Assembly: GCF_018614075.1 (NCBI RefSeq)
Contig: NZ_JAGGOZ010000010.1
Span: 1 to 64,000 of the forward strand
DNA: 64,000 nucleotides
DNA from: Streptomyces sp. ISL-94
Lineage (GTDB): Bacteria; Actinomycetota; Actinomycetes; Streptomycetales; Streptomycetaceae
Direction of reading: 5' to 3'
Shown: piece after piece, positions 36,515 through 45,680 of the stretch
Layout: every line of letters begins with the position of its first letter
Position numbering within the stretch: position 1 is the first letter of the stretch
Notes under the pieces: generated by a model
Seen by the model: only the letters and a program-made list of their open reading frames with translations
Databases searched by the model: none
What the model was told of the DNA's origin: nothing
Made by a program: the position numbers and the translations under genes

Positions 36515-39500
36515 CGGGCCCGGAGGGGGCGAACAGCCGCAGCCGGTGGGCGACGGCGGCCGCTTCGCCCCGGCCGGCGACGCCCAGCTTCGCCAGGATG
36601 TTCGAGACGTGCACGCTGGCGGTCTTCGGGGAGATGAAGAGCTCCTCGGCGATCTTGCGGTTGGTACTGCCGGCCGCCACCAGACGCAGGACGTCCCGTT
36701 CCCGGCTGGTCAGCCCGAGCGCCTCGACGGGGTCGGCCTGCGGTACGGGCGGCTCCGCGGGCGTGGCGACGGCGGTGAGCGGGAGCCGGGCGCGCTGCGC
36801 CAGCAGGGCCAGGTCCTCGCGCAGCCTGCGTGAGCCGAGCCCGTCGGCGGTGGCGTGGGCCGCGCGGAGCAGGGCGGCCGCGGACTCGCGGTCGCCGCCT
36901 GCGGCCAGCAGGGCCTCGGCGAGCCGGTGGCGGGCCCTGGCCAGCAGGTACGGGCGCTCCAGCGGGCGGATGGCCTCCTCGACGGCGGTCCAGTCGGCGA
37001 CGGTGTCCAGGGCCTGCGCCCGGAGCAGCTCGGCGCGGAGGTACTCGGCGTGGGCGGCCCACACCGGTACCGGGGCGGGGAGCTGGCGGGCGGCGTCGCG
37101 CAGCACGTCCAAGGCGGCGTCCCGGCCGGCCTCGGCGGCGGGGAGCCCGCGCGCGTCCGCCTCGGCGGAGGCTCCGGCGAGCAGCAGCGGCCAGGCGTAG
37201 CGGTGCTGCCCGAGCGGGAACCCGTACGCGACGGCGGCGGCGATCTCGGCGCGGACGTCGGCGATCCGGCCCTCCCCCGCGGCGATCCCGACCGCGAGGC
37301 GGAACAGCGGGATCCGGTGCTGGGGCTGGGTGTCGTGCGTGCCGAAGTGGGCGTGGGCGTCGGCGAGCTGGTGTGCTGCCTCGGTCAGTTCGCCACGGGC
37401 CAGCGCCAGATACGCCAGGCGTGCGGCGGCGGAGCCGCGCGGGGCGGCGCTCTGGCCGACGAGCAGGGTCCGCCGGGCCGCCTCGGCGGCCTCGTCCCAG
37501 CGGCCGAGGCTGTAGAGGCTCTCCGCCAGATTGCCGCGTACCCAGGCCTCGGTGTCCAACAGCCGGGACTTGCGGACGAGTTTGGCGCCCTCTTCGGCCA
37601 GCTCGACGGCCTCCGAGGACCGCCCCATGGCTTCCAGCTGAGAGGTGAGGTTGATATGCGCACGACCCGCGAGCACGGTGAGGCCCAGTTCCGTGGCCCG
37701 CTTCCTGACCGCGTGCAGCTCGGTGAAGCCGAGTTCGGGGTCGCCTGTGTCGGTGAGCAGGCAGCCCAGCGTGATCCGGGCGTTGAGCTCTATCTCCTCG
37801 GCGCCGACCATCCGCGCGTAGGCGACGGCGCGTTCGGCGGCGGCGAGATTGTCGGGGCCCGGGTTGTGGAGCATGCCCCAGCCCGCGGCCCGGACCAGCA
37901 CTTGGGCATGGACCTGCGAGGGCGGCAGGCCCCGGACGAGGTCCTGGGCCTTGGCGAGTTCCTCCCAGCCGTCACCGCGGGCGAGGCTGGCGACGAGCGT
38001 GGACCGCTCGCTCCAGAACCAGGCGGCACGCAGCGGGTCGTGGTCGTCTTCCAGCGTGCGCAGGGCCAGCTTGGTGATCTTCAGCGCGCGCTCGCGCTCC
38101 CCGCCGAAACGGGCCGCGACGGTCGCTTCGGCCAGCAGGTCCAGGTGCTGGAGCGGTTTGACGGCCGGGTCGCAGCCGCACGGCGGATACACATCGGTGT
38201 AGTCCGCCGGGCGCAGCGCGTCGCGGACCTCTTCCGGCGTGCTGTCCCACAGGTCCACCGCCCGTTCCAGCAGCCGCAGCTGCTCGGAGTAGGCGTGCCG
38301 GCGGCGGGCGGCCACGGAGGCGGCGAGCACGGCGGGCAGCGCCTTGGCCGAGTCGTTCGCGTGGTACCAGTGGCTGGCCAGCCGGATGACCCGCTCCTCG
38401 GCGCGGATCAGGGACTCGTCGGCCTCCAGGGCCTCGGCGTAGCGGCGGTTGACGCGGGACCGCTCGCCGGGCAGCAGATCATCGCTGACGGCCTCGCGGA
38501 CCAGCGAGTGGCGGAAGCGGTAGCCGTCCCCGTCGGGGGTCGCGAGGAGGATGTTGGCTCCGACGGCGGCGCGCAGGGCTTCGATCAGCTCGTCCTCGGT
38601 GAGTCCCGCGACGGCGCGCAGCAGCGGGTACTCGACGGTGGAGCCGCCCTCGGCGACGAGCCGCACCACGCGCTGGGCCTGGTCCGGGAGGACCTCGACA
38701 CGGACGAGCAGCAGATCGCGCAGGGATTCGGTGAGCCCGGCGCGGCAGCCGTTCTCCCGGGAGGCGACGAGCTCCTCGACGAAGAAGGCGTTGCCGTCGG
38801 AGCGGTCGAAGACGGAGTCCACGAAGGCCTCGTCGGGCTGGCTGGCGAGGATGCCGACAAGCTGGCGGCGCACCTCGGCCCGGTTGAAGCGGGGAAGCTC
38901 GATGCGCCGGACGGTGCGGAGCCGGTCCAGTTCGGCGAGGAGGGGGCGCAGCGGGTGGCGGCGGTGGACATCGTCCGCACGGTAGGTGGCGACGACGACG
39001 AGCCGGCCGCCGGCGAGGGCGCGGAAGAGATAGGAGAGCAGGTGCCGGGTGGAGGTGTCCGCCCAGTGCAGGTCCTCCAGGACGAGGACCACGGTGCGCT
39101 CGGCGGCGAGCCGCTCCAGCATCCGGGCCGTCAGTTCGAAGAGCCGGGCGGTGCTCTCCTCGTCGTGCGGGCCGCGCGGGGTGTCGCCGAGCTCGGGGAG
39201 GATCCGGGCGAGCTCGTCCTCCTGGCCGCCCGCGGCGGCGGCCAGCTCGCCGGGGAGCTGCCGGTGCAGGGTGCGCAGGGCCGTCGAGAACGGGGCGAAG
39301 GGAAGCCCCTCCGCCCCGATCTCCACACAGCCTCCGACGGCGACCACGGCGCCGCGGCGGGCCGCCTCGGAGAGGAATTCCTCGGTGAGGCGGGTCTTGC
39401 CGACCCCTGCCTCGCCCCCGATGAGCATCGCCTGGGGCTCCCCGGCGGCGGCGCGGGTCAGTGCGTCGGTGAGTACGGCCAGTTCGTCGGCGCGGCCGAC

Positions 39501-39542
39501 GAACACCGGGCTGACAGATCTGGTCTCCACGTCGCCGAGCAT
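36477..39542 (-). CDS. LAL-type (LuxR/MalT-like) ATP-binding regulator
   Basis: The protein of about 1021 residues begins with an AAA/NACHT-type ATPase. Walker A is GGEAGVGKT (residues 42-50) and Walker B is VVLVLEDLHW (151-160). A long helical repeat region follows, and the C-terminal LuxR helix-turn-helix runs about 945-1005 (LTSRERDVLRLVAAGSTNRKIAEELFISPKTASVHVSNIL). Large ATP-binding LuxR proteins activate catabolic or antibiotic genes in response to unknown ligands. The start is uncertain: ATG 39542 (MLGDVETRS) is chosen, and ATG 39590 or GTG 39530 are possible; none has a good ribosome site. The gene converges on and overlaps the DUF6191 gene. Confidence 0.85.
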   Translation of the reverse strand: MLGDVETRSVSPVFVGRADELAVLTDALTRAAAGEPQAMLIGGEAGVGKTRLTEEFLSEAARRGAVVAVGGCVEIGAEGLPFAPFSTALRTLHRQLPGELAAAAGGQEDELARILPELGDTPRGPHDEESTARLFELTARMLERLAAERTVVLVLEDLHWADTSTRHLLSYLFRALAGGRLVVVATYRADDVHRRHPLRPLLAELDRLRTVRRIELPRFNRAEVRRQLVGILASQPDEAFVDSVFDRSDGNAFFVEELVASRENGCRAGLTESLRDLLLVRVEVLPDQAQRVVRLVAEGGSTVEYPLLRAVAGLTEDELIEALRAAVGANILLATPDGDGYRFRHSLVREAVSDDLLPGERSRVNRRYAEALEADESLIRAEERVIRLASHWYHANDSAKALPAVLAASVAARRRHAYSEQLRLLERAVDLWDSTPEEVRDALRPADYTDVYPPCGCDPAVKPLQHLDLLAEATVAARFGGERERALKITKLALRTLEDDHDPLRAAWFWSERSTLVASLARGDGWEELAKAQDLVRGLPPSQVHAQVLVRAAGWGMLHNPGPDNLAAAERAVAYARMVGAEEIELNARITLGCLLTDTGDPELGFTELHAVRKRATELGLTVLAGRAHINLTSQLEAMGRSSEAVELAEEGAKLVRKSRLLDTEAWVRGNLAESLYSLGRWDEAAEAARRTLLVGQSAAPRGSAAARLAYLALARGELTEAAHQLADAHAHFGTHDTQPQHRIPLFRLAVGIAAGEGRIADVRAEIAAAVAYGFPLGQHRYAWPLLLAGASAEADARGLPAAEAGRDAALDVLRDAARQLPAPVPVWAAHAEYLRAELLRAQALDTVADWTAVEEAIRPLERPYLLARARHRLAEALLAAGGDRESAAALLRAAHATADGLGSRRLREDLALLAQRARLPLTAVATPAEPPVPQADPVEALGLTSRERDVLRLVAAGSTNRKIAEELFISPKTASVHVSNILAKLGVAGRGEAAAVAHRLRLFAPSGPVSAQAEAARRGV

Positions 39543-39622
39543 CGCACAGGCGCCCTGGCCGGCGGCACTCGTTATCGGTGCGCTTCGCATCACGTGCCGG
39601 TCCACACGGGCCGCGACGCGGC

Positions 39623-39790
39623 TTACGCGGCGCGGGTGAAGCGGCTCCGGAGCCCTCTCACCGACCCTTCGGGTTCCTGGCTTCGCGACGAGGCCCGCAG
39701 CGCCTTCTTGGCCTCCCGCACCAGGCGGTACGCCTCGGCCTCGCGGATGAGGTCGGCGCTGCGGGCTGCGGCCATCTCGTACTCGAACAT
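39623..39790 (-). CDS. Small helical protein of 55 residues
   Basis: The minus strand has ATG at 39790 with GGGAG six bases upstream and 55 codons to TAA at 39623. The product starts MFEYEMAAARSADLIREAEA and continues YRLVREAKKALRA, ending in RFTRAA. It looks like one long charged helix followed by a basic tail. Small proteins of this make-up (a MFEYE start, SADLIREAE-like helix and RFTRAA-like end) recur in Streptomyces. The function is unknown. It lies 80 bases upstream of the LAL gene on the same strand and could be its transcription partner. Confidence 0.75.
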   Translation of the reverse strand: MFEYEMAAARSADLIREAEAYRLVREAKKALRASSRSQEPEGSVRGLRSRFTRAA

Positions 39791-39945
39791 CTCGTACTCC
39801 CGGGATTGCGTTTCTCGGCACCTTGTTCGGTGTGATCCAAGCTTCGCTTCCCAGGGGGTGCCGGGACATCGGGCGCATGCCGCATCTACCGGGGGCAGGG
39901 GTCCTTAGGCCCGGGCCGCAGGCCCTCAGGGGCACGGACGGCTAC

Positions 39946-40116
39946 TAGGCCCGTACTTCGCAGGTCACCCGTTAGGAACGCCTCAACTCAAGATCGTTGG
40001 CCGATCTCGGCCGCGTTGGCCCAGCCGTGACAGACCGCACGGCGTCAACTATCCGATGGCGACCGATCGCGACCGGTTGATCTTCACGATCGGGTGACCT
40101 GCGAAGTCCGGGACTA
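39946..40116. mobile_element. MITE-like element with 26-bp terminal inverted repeats
   Basis: The ends 39946-39971 and 40091-40116 are inverted copies that match at 24 of 26 positions. The inner 16 bases, ACTTCGCAGGTCACCC, match perfectly. Both outer edges sit in CTAG (39945-39948 and 40114-40117), a tetranucleotide rare in this genome and a known target of IS5-type elements. The 119-base interior has no ORF of note. Size, ends and target duplication fit a non-autonomous insertion. It lies 10 bases from the end of a decayed aldo/keto reductase gene. Confidence 0.65.
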
Positions 40117-40126
40117 GGGAGGTGCC

Positions 40127-40597
40127 TTACCGGCCCTGGAGCTGCCCCGCCCAGGGCGCTGTGGCCTCGTCGAAGTGCGCCTTGTTCCGCGCGAGGTGAG
40201 TCGCATGCGTAGTACCGGTCAGTACGACTGCGCGAGGGAAGGTGGCCGCGTGGAACCGGAAAGGATCGGGTGATGGTGCGAGCGCCCCGGACGCCATCGG
40301 GCGATTGAGGAGCGGCAGGCAGTCGGCGCCCCTCTGGCCGAAGGCATTCGAGAGGTGGGTGGCCGTCTCGTTCGCGGGGAACTGAATCGTGTCGAACACA
40401 CCCGTGCCGACGGCCGCCTGCAGCGCCTCCGGCGTGGAGACGCTGACGCCGATCGCGCCGACGCGGCCGGTCGCCCGCACAGACGCGAACCACGCGAGGA
40501 GCGCGTCGTCGCGCATGTCGTCCAGGCCGCACTTGTGCAACTGGAGCAGATCGATCCGGCCCAGCAGGTCGGCCGAGCGCTCCAGACTGGACTCCAA
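40127..40597 (-). pseudogene. Aldo/keto reductase remnant lacking the N-terminal half
   Basis: This open frame of 156 codons covers only the second half of an aldo/keto reductase, from DLLQLHKCGLDDMRDDALLAWF through VRATGRVGAIGVSVSTPEAL to the end. The first 100 or so residues, with the catalytic Asp, Tyr and Lys and the start region, are absent. The upstream 100 bases do not restore them in any frame. It ends 10 bases from the inverted-repeat element at 39946-40116. The fragment still has the HK of the catalytic histidine region but cannot form an active enzyme. Confidence 0.7.
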
Positions 40598-40715
40598 CGC
40601 GCCCGACCGAGTGGTCGATGCGGTCGGCGTCGTCCTTCGGTCGGGTGCTCGTCCAGCCGCTCGTGCGGCATCCCGGGCGTCTCCGTCATGTCGGGCAGTC
40701 CCCCGTGGACGTTCC

Positions 40716-41264
40716 TCAGCCGGCTGCCTTCGGGACGGCGAGGAGGAGGTCGAAGTACATGAGGACGAAGAGCAGGATGCCGAGGGCGCCCAGGGCGATG
40801 GACGCCCACGAGACGGACCGCACCCAGGTGGGCAGGTGGCGCTCGGGGCTGGCGAAGGCGGGGAGGGCCAGTACGAAGACGGCGATGATCAGGGCGAGGG
40901 TGGAGAAGATGCCGTTCACGAGGGCGGTGCTGTGCCACGGGCCGACGAACTGGGCGGCGATCTGCGCGTTGGCGTCGGCGGCCTGGCTCAGTTCCAGGCG
41001 GGCGGCGATGCTCGAGCGCTCGGACACGATGCCGGCGACCCAGCTTCCGCTCAGGGCGACGACGGAGAGCCCCGCGGCCACGATCGCCGAGGCAGCGGCT
41101 CCGGCATGGCTCGGCTGCTCGTCGTCCTCGGCCTGCTCCGCGGCGAGCTCCTCGGCCTCCGGTTCGGCATCCTCGAGTTCCAGGCCGGCGGCTTCGGCCG
41201 GGGCTTCGGTGTCGGCCTTGTCCAGGTCGACGGCGTTCGGGGCGGGGGTCTTCGTGGTGTCCAT
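40716..41264 (-). CDS. Membrane protein with acidic N-terminal region
   Basis: The 182-residue protein begins with about 50 acidic, proline-poor residues (many EAEEL and EDDE runs). Three hydrophobic segments follow at about 56-78, 115-137 and 152-174, with a basic-aromatic loop ERHLPTWVRS between the last two. ATG at 41264 gives MDTTKTPAPNAV. It is the last gene of a minus-strand run but shares no obvious transcript with the acetyltransferase upstream. No family is recognised. Confidence 0.65.
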   Translation of the reverse strand: MDTTKTPAPNAVDLDKADTEAPAEAAGLELEDAEPEAEELAAEQAEDDEQPSHAGAAASAIVAAGLSVVALSGSWVAGIVSERSSIAARLELSQAADANAQIAAQFVGPWHSTALVNGIFSTLALIIAVFVLALPAFASPERHLPTWVRSVSWASIALGALGILLFVLMYFDLLLAVPKAAG

Positions 41265-41343
41265 GCGGGGCACCGTAGGCGGCCCGTCTGAGAGGTTCAT
41301 GAGAAATTCGGCGGGCCCCGCGGCGGCGGGGCCCGCCGACGGC

Positions 41344-41898
41344 TCAGGCGGGGCGGACTGCGGGCCATTCGTGGGCGAGGACCGCCCAGATCTCGGTGCT
41401 CTGGCGCACGCCCCGGTGCAGGTGGTTCTCGCGCATCACGCCCTCGCGGGTCAGGCCGAGCCGCTCGGCGACCGCGATGCTCTTCTTGTTCTCCGTGGCG
41501 ACGTGCCACTCCACGCGGTGCATGCCGCGCCCGGTGAAGGCCCAGTCGATGAGCACCCGGCAGGCGGCGGTGACCAGCCCGCGTCCGGCGGCTGCGGGCT
41601 CCAGCCAGCAGCCGACCTCGCAGTTGCCGGCGGCCGCGTCGAAGGCCGGGTAGAGCACGCCGCCGACGAGGGTGCCCTCGACCCAGATGCCGAAGAACCG
41701 GGTGCCGTCGTTCGCGGCCTTCTCGGCGTTGGTACGGAGCAGCTCGCGCGCCGAGTCCAGGTCGGTGGCGCGGTCGGGGAAGCCGACGTACTGGCCGATG
41801 TACTCGCGGCCGCGGTCCATGTGGGCGAGGAACTCCTCGGCGTGCCACACCTCCAGCGGCTTGAGCTGGGCGTCTTCGGCCAGGTCTATCGCGAACAT
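41344..41898 (-). CDS. GNAT acetyltransferase (RimJ/RimL type)
   Basis: The 184-residue protein has the RimJ/RimL pattern. The core is NCEVGCWLEPAAAGRGLVTAACRVLIDWAFTGRGMHRVEWHVATENKKSIAVAERLGLTREGVMREN. The acetyl-CoA loop is AAGRGLV in place of the usual Q-x-x-G-x-G/A, and the tail ENKKS-AVAERLGL is typical. Relatives acetylate N-terminal amines of ribosomal proteins or small amines. ATG at 41898 is the start; it lies 19 bases after the MMPL gene and may be read with it. Confidence 0.85.
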   Translation of the reverse strand: MFAIDLAEDAQLKPLEVWHAEEFLAHMDRGREYIGQYVGFPDRATDLDSARELLRTNAEKAANDGTRFFGIWVEGTLVGGVLYPAFDAAAGNCEVGCWLEPAAAGRGLVTAACRVLIDWAFTGRGMHRVEWHVATENKKSIAVAERLGLTREGVMRENHLHRGVRQSTEIWAVLAHEWPAVRPA

Positions 41899-41917
41899 GC
41901 GTGGGAGTCCTTACTGG

Positions 41918-44158
41918 TCAGCGGGACACGGGTACGGCGTCAGCCGGCTCCGCGGTGTCTCCGCTCGGCCGCTGTGCCGGAAGTTTCGCATGCGGAAGGC
42001 GGTCCGGGGGCTCGATGCTGATCTTGGGCAGCCGCCGGTCGAGCCAGGCGGGCAGCCACCAGTTGGCGCCGCCGAGCATGTGCATGAGGGCCGGGACGAG
42101 CAGGGTGCGCAGGACGAAGGCGTCGAGGGCCACGGCCGCGGCGAGCGCGATGCCGAACATCGCGATGATCCGGTCGCCGCTGAGCACGAAGGCCAGGAAC
42201 ACGGAGATCATGATGACGGCCGCCGAGTTGATGACCCGGCTGGTCTCGGCGAGGCCGACGCGGACGGCCCGCCTGTTGTCGCCGGTCTCCAGCCATTCCT
42301 CGTACATCCGGCTGACGAGGAAGACCTGGTAGTCCATCGACAGTCCGAAGAGGACGGACACCATGATCACGGGCAGGAAGGGCTCGATCGGCCCGGCGCT
42401 GCCCAGGCCCAGCAGCTCGCTGCCCCAGCCCCACTGGAAGACCGCCACGACCACCCCGGAGGAGGAGGCGACGGCGGCGACGTTCATGGCCGCCGCCTTG
42501 GCCGGGATGCCGATCGAGCGGAAGGCCAGCAGCAGCAGGACGCAGCCGAGGGCGATGACCACGCCCACGAACAGCGGCAGCTTCCCGATGACGACCTCGG
42601 CGAAGTCGTCGTAGCCGGCGGTCACCCCGCCGACGTGGGCCTCCATGGAGTTGCCCTGCCCGGCGCGCGGGATGACGTCCTCGCGGAGCGTGTCGACGAG
42701 GTCGCTCGTGGCCCGGGACTGGGGGGCGGAGTCCGGCACGACGGTCAGGACGGCGGTGTCCCCGCTCCGGTTGAAGACGGCCGGGCCGGTGGAGGCGACG
42801 CCCTTCGTCGTACGAATGGCCTGCACGAGGTGGTCGACGGCGAGGCGGTCGCCGGCTCCGTCGAGGCGGGCGACGACGGTGAGCGGGCCGTTCGTGCCGG
42901 GGCCGAATCCCTCGGCCAACAGGTCGTAGGCCTGCCGGGTGGTGGAGGCGGCCGGGTTGTTGCCCTGGTCGGAGGTACCCAGGTGGAGGGAGAGCGTGGG
43001 CAGCGCCAGCACCAGCATGACGACGGTGGCGAAGGCGCCGAGCAGCTTGGGGTACCGCTCCACGAAGGCCGACCAGCGGGCGGCGAACCCGGTGGTCCGC
43101 TCGGGCTGCGGGCCCTCGGCGGCGAGTGTGCGGCGCTCGCGGCGCGAGAGGGCGCGCAGGCCGATGGCGGAGAGGAGGGCGGGGAGCAGGGTGACGGAGG
43201 CCGCGACCGTCAGGACCACGGTCACGGAGGCCGCCAGCGCCACGCCGCTCAGGAAGTTCAGCCGCAGCACCAGCATGCCGAGGAGCGCGATGCAGACGGT
43301 GGCTCCGGCGAAGACGACGGCCCGGCCGGTGGTGGCGACGGCGTTCTCGGCGGCCTCCTCGACCGGGAGTCCGCGGGCGAGGCCCTTGCGGTGCCGGGTG
43401 ACGATGAACAGCGCGTAGTCGATGCCGACGCCGAGGCCGACGAGGGTGCCGAGCATGGGGGCGAAGTCGGCGACGGGCATCGCGTGGCCGAGCAGGGTGA
43501 TGCCGAAGTACGCGGTGCCCACGCTCACCAGCGCGGTCGCGAGGGGCAGCAGGCTCGCGGCGAGCGAGCCGAAGGCCAGGAAGAGGACCAGGGCCGCGAC
43601 GGCGACGCCGATGACCTCGGCGAGGTGGGCGGTGGGGGCCTCGGTCAGGCCGATGGCGCGGCCGCCGAGTTCCACTTGGAGGCCGTCGGTCTGGGTGGCC
43701 GGGTTCTTGGCCGCGTCGACGACCGCCTGGGCCTGGGCCGTGGGTACGGAGTCGGCCGGCCGGTCGAAGGTGACCACGGCGTAGGCGGTGCGCCCGTCGC
43801 GGCTGATCTGCGCCGCGCTCTCGGCGCCGGGCCCGTAGGGGCCGGCGACCGATCCCACGCCGGGGAGGCGGGCGATGGAGTCCAGCGCCCGGGCCATGCG
43901 CTCCTCGACGGCCGGGGTGCGGACGCTCTGGTGCGCCGGGGCCCGCCATACGACGGTGTCCGTGTCTCCGCCCTGCCCGTGGAAGCCCTCGCGCAGGAGG
44001 TCGTCGGCCTTGCCGGATTCGGTGCCGGGGACCTCGTAGTCGTTGGAGAACGCCGATCCGGCGGTCGTCGCGGCCGCCGCCGTCCCGCCGAGCGCGAGCA
44101 GCCAGATCAGTACGGCGAGGAGTCGGTGCCGCATGCACCACCGTGCGATTGCTGACAA
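41918..44158 (-). CDS. MMPL-family RND transporter
   Basis: The 746-residue protein has two MMPL units of about six helices each. Each has a large extracytoplasmic loop after its first helix (about 45-170 and 390-500) and a conserved block after it: GVGIDYALFIVTRHRKGL in the first, and LFGLSMDYQVFLVSRMYEEW in the second. These proton-driven exporters move lipids, siderophores or metabolites. The TTG at 44158 (MSAIARWCMRHRLL) is preferred because GGGAG precedes it; the next ATG is eight codons later and would shorten the cytoplasmic end. The substrate is unknown. The gene is followed by a GNAT gene 19 bases away. Confidence 0.88.
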   Translation of the reverse strand: MSAIARWCMRHRLLAVLIWLLALGGTAAAATTAGSAFSNDYEVPGTESGKADDLLREGFHGQGGDTDTVVWRAPAHQSVRTPAVEERMARALDSIARLPGVGSVAGPYGPGAESAAQISRDGRTAYAVVTFDRPADSVPTAQAQAVVDAAKNPATQTDGLQVELGGRAIGLTEAPTAHLAEVIGVAVAALVLFLAFGSLAASLLPLATALVSVGTAYFGITLLGHAMPVADFAPMLGTLVGLGVGIDYALFIVTRHRKGLARGLPVEEAAENAVATTGRAVVFAGATVCIALLGMLVLRLNFLSGVALAASVTVVLTVAASVTLLPALLSAIGLRALSRRERRTLAAEGPQPERTTGFAARWSAFVERYPKLLGAFATVVMLVLALPTLSLHLGTSDQGNNPAASTTRQAYDLLAEGFGPGTNGPLTVVARLDGAGDRLAVDHLVQAIRTTKGVASTGPAVFNRSGDTAVLTVVPDSAPQSRATSDLVDTLREDVIPRAGQGNSMEAHVGGVTAGYDDFAEVVIGKLPLFVGVVIALGCVLLLLAFRSIGIPAKAAAMNVAAVASSSGVVVAVFQWGWGSELLGLGSAGPIEPFLPVIMVSVLFGLSMDYQVFLVSRMYEEWLETGDNRRAVRVGLAETSRVINSAAVIMISVFLAFVLSGDRIIAMFGIALAAAVALDAFVLRTLLVPALMHMLGGANWWLPAWLDRRLPKISIEPPDRLPHAKLPAQRPSGDTAEPADAVPVSR

Positions 44159-44321
44159 CGGACGTGCTCCCTGGTGGTTCGGATCTTTACCTGGGACAGC
44201 CCGTCGCAAAGAACGCACAACTCTTCAAATGGATATACACCGCCACGATCTCAGCGTTTCGTGATCGTTGGTCCCATTCGTGTGCACCGTCACAGAGGGG
44301 CGGGGAATTGCGGGGCGCAGG

Positions 44322-44819
44322 TCACCGCAGGGCGTGGACGGCGGGCCGTTCCTCGTCGCGGACATCGCGGTCGTCGGGGGCCTCGCGGTCGTCGGGGGCC
44401 TCGCGGTCGTCGCGGGCATCGCCGGCCTCGCGGTCGTCGCGGGCGTCGGGCTCGTCGACCCGGTAGCCCGGGATGGAGGGCCAGCGGACGGTGAGGACCA
44501 CCGCGTCCTCCTCCGCGTACCAGGAGTGGTCGACTCCGCGGCCCCAGAGCACGTAGTCCCCCTGCTCGGCGAGAACGACGGTCCGCCCCGGGAACTCAAG
44601 CCGGAAGCGTCCGCTGATCAGCACCAGCAGCGCGGTGCGCCGCTCGGCGGTCGCCCAGCGCTCGCGCTCCTCGCCCTTGGCGTGGACACCCCACTTGATC
44701 TCCACGTCCGCGCTGTGGCGGGGGTCCTCGGGGTCCTTGAAGTGGCCGAGGAGCCAGCCGCGGTCGGCGGCCGCGTCGGCGGCCGCCTTGCCGGTGTAGA
44801 TGGTGGAGTCGTCGTTCAC
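44322..44819 (-). CDS. Cupin-type protein with repeated acidic tail
   Basis: This protein of about 165 residues has a single small beta-barrel. Features are GWLLGHFKDPEDPRHSADVEIKWGVHAKGE, ALLVLISGRFRLEFPGR, and DYVLWGRGVDHSWYAEEDAVVLTVRWPS, where histidines are placed as in cupins. Its last 40 residues are DDRE- and APDD-type repeats from an 18-bp tandem DNA repeat (44365-44430). The GTG at 44819 gives MNDDSTIYTGKAA; no ribosome site is visible, and GTG 44858 would add 13 residues. It is divergent from the GNAT gene at 44874. The function is unknown. Confidence 0.7.
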   Translation of the reverse strand: MNDDSTIYTGKAAADAAADRGWLLGHFKDPEDPRHSADVEIKWGVHAKGEERERWATAERRTALLVLISGRFRLEFPGRTVVLAEQGDYVLWGRGVDHSWYAEEDAVVLTVRWPSIPGYRVDEPDARDDREAGDARDDREAPDDREAPDDRDVRDEERPAVHALR

Positions 44820-44873
44820 GGGGGTGAGGTTAATGCAGTTGTGGGGGCGGTCGGACACTGGTCAGCTGGCGCG

Positions 44874-45680
44874 ATGACGATGGATCTCGATGAACTTGCC
44901 AAGGCCCGGGCCGCCTACGACGCCGAGATGCGCCGCGACGCACAGCCGGACTCCGCCCGGGCCCGGGTGGAGCGGGCGGGCCCGGTCGTACGGCAGACCG
45001 CGTCCGCGCTCGGCTGGAACGGCGTGGTCTGGTCGGACCTCGACGCGGGGACGGCGGACGCGGAGATCGCGGCGCAGGTCGCGTACTTCTCCGGGCGCGG
45101 GGCGTCGGAGTTCGAGTGGAAGCTCTACGGCCACGACGGCCCGGCGGATCTCGGGGATCGGCTGCGGGCGGCGGGCCTGGTCCCGGAACCGCCCGAGACG
45201 CTGATGGTGGGCCGGGTGTCCGAGCTCGCCGGGCTGCCGGTGGAACCGCCGGAGGGGATCGCCCTGCGGGTGGTGACGGACGAGGCCGGGGTGGACCTGA
45301 TGATGGAGGTCCACGCGCGTGCCTTCGGAACCGGGCGGCCGCGGATCCGGGAGCTGATGCTGGACCTGCTGCGGGAGGAGCCGGACTCCATCGCCGCGGT
45401 CGTGGCGATGGCGGGCGACACTCCGGTGAGCGCGGCCCGGATGGAGATGCGGCCGGGGACCTCGTTCGCGGGCCTGTGGGGCGGCGGCACGGTCTCCGAG
45501 TGGCGCGGCCGGGGCATCTACCGGCTGCTGGTCGCCCACCGTGCCCGCATCGCGGCGGAACTCGGCATTCCGTACCTCCAGGTGGACGCGTCGGCGGACA
45601 GCCGCCCGATCCTGGAGCGGCTGGGCTTCGGTGTGCTCGGCGTGACCGTCCCGTACATCTGGCCGAGGACCCAGGTGTAG
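44874..45680 (+). CDS. GNAT-family acetyltransferase
   Basis: The 268-residue protein has an N-terminal region without clear homology, including VVWSDLDAGTADAEIAAQVAYFSGRGASEFEWKLY. The C-terminal GNAT domain (about 125-265) has LWGGGTVSEWRGRGIYRLLVAHRARIAAELG as the acetyl-CoA loop and VDASADSRPILERLGFGVLG as the last motif. The substrate is unknown. ATG at 44874 is the start. The TAG stop lies in the first unit of a 15-bp repeat (45675-45719). Confidence 0.85.
   Translation: MTMDLDELAKARAAYDAEMRRDAQPDSARARVERAGPVVRQTASALGWNGVVWSDLDAGTADAEIAAQVAYFSGRGASEFEWKLYGHDGPADLGDRLRAAGLVPEPPETLMVGRVSELAGLPVEPPEGIALRVVTDEAGVDLMMEVHARAFGTGRPRIRELMLDLLREEPDSIAAVVAMAGDTPVSAARMEMRPGTSFAGLWGGGTVSEWRGRGIYRLLVAHRARIAAELGIPYLQVDASADSRPILERLGFGVLGVTVPYIWPRTQV

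Noticed and set aside
41918..45680. A secondary-metabolite cluster around the MMPL transporter
   Set aside because: The neighbours are single acetyltransferases, a cupin and a DinB protein with no synthase or tailoring set.
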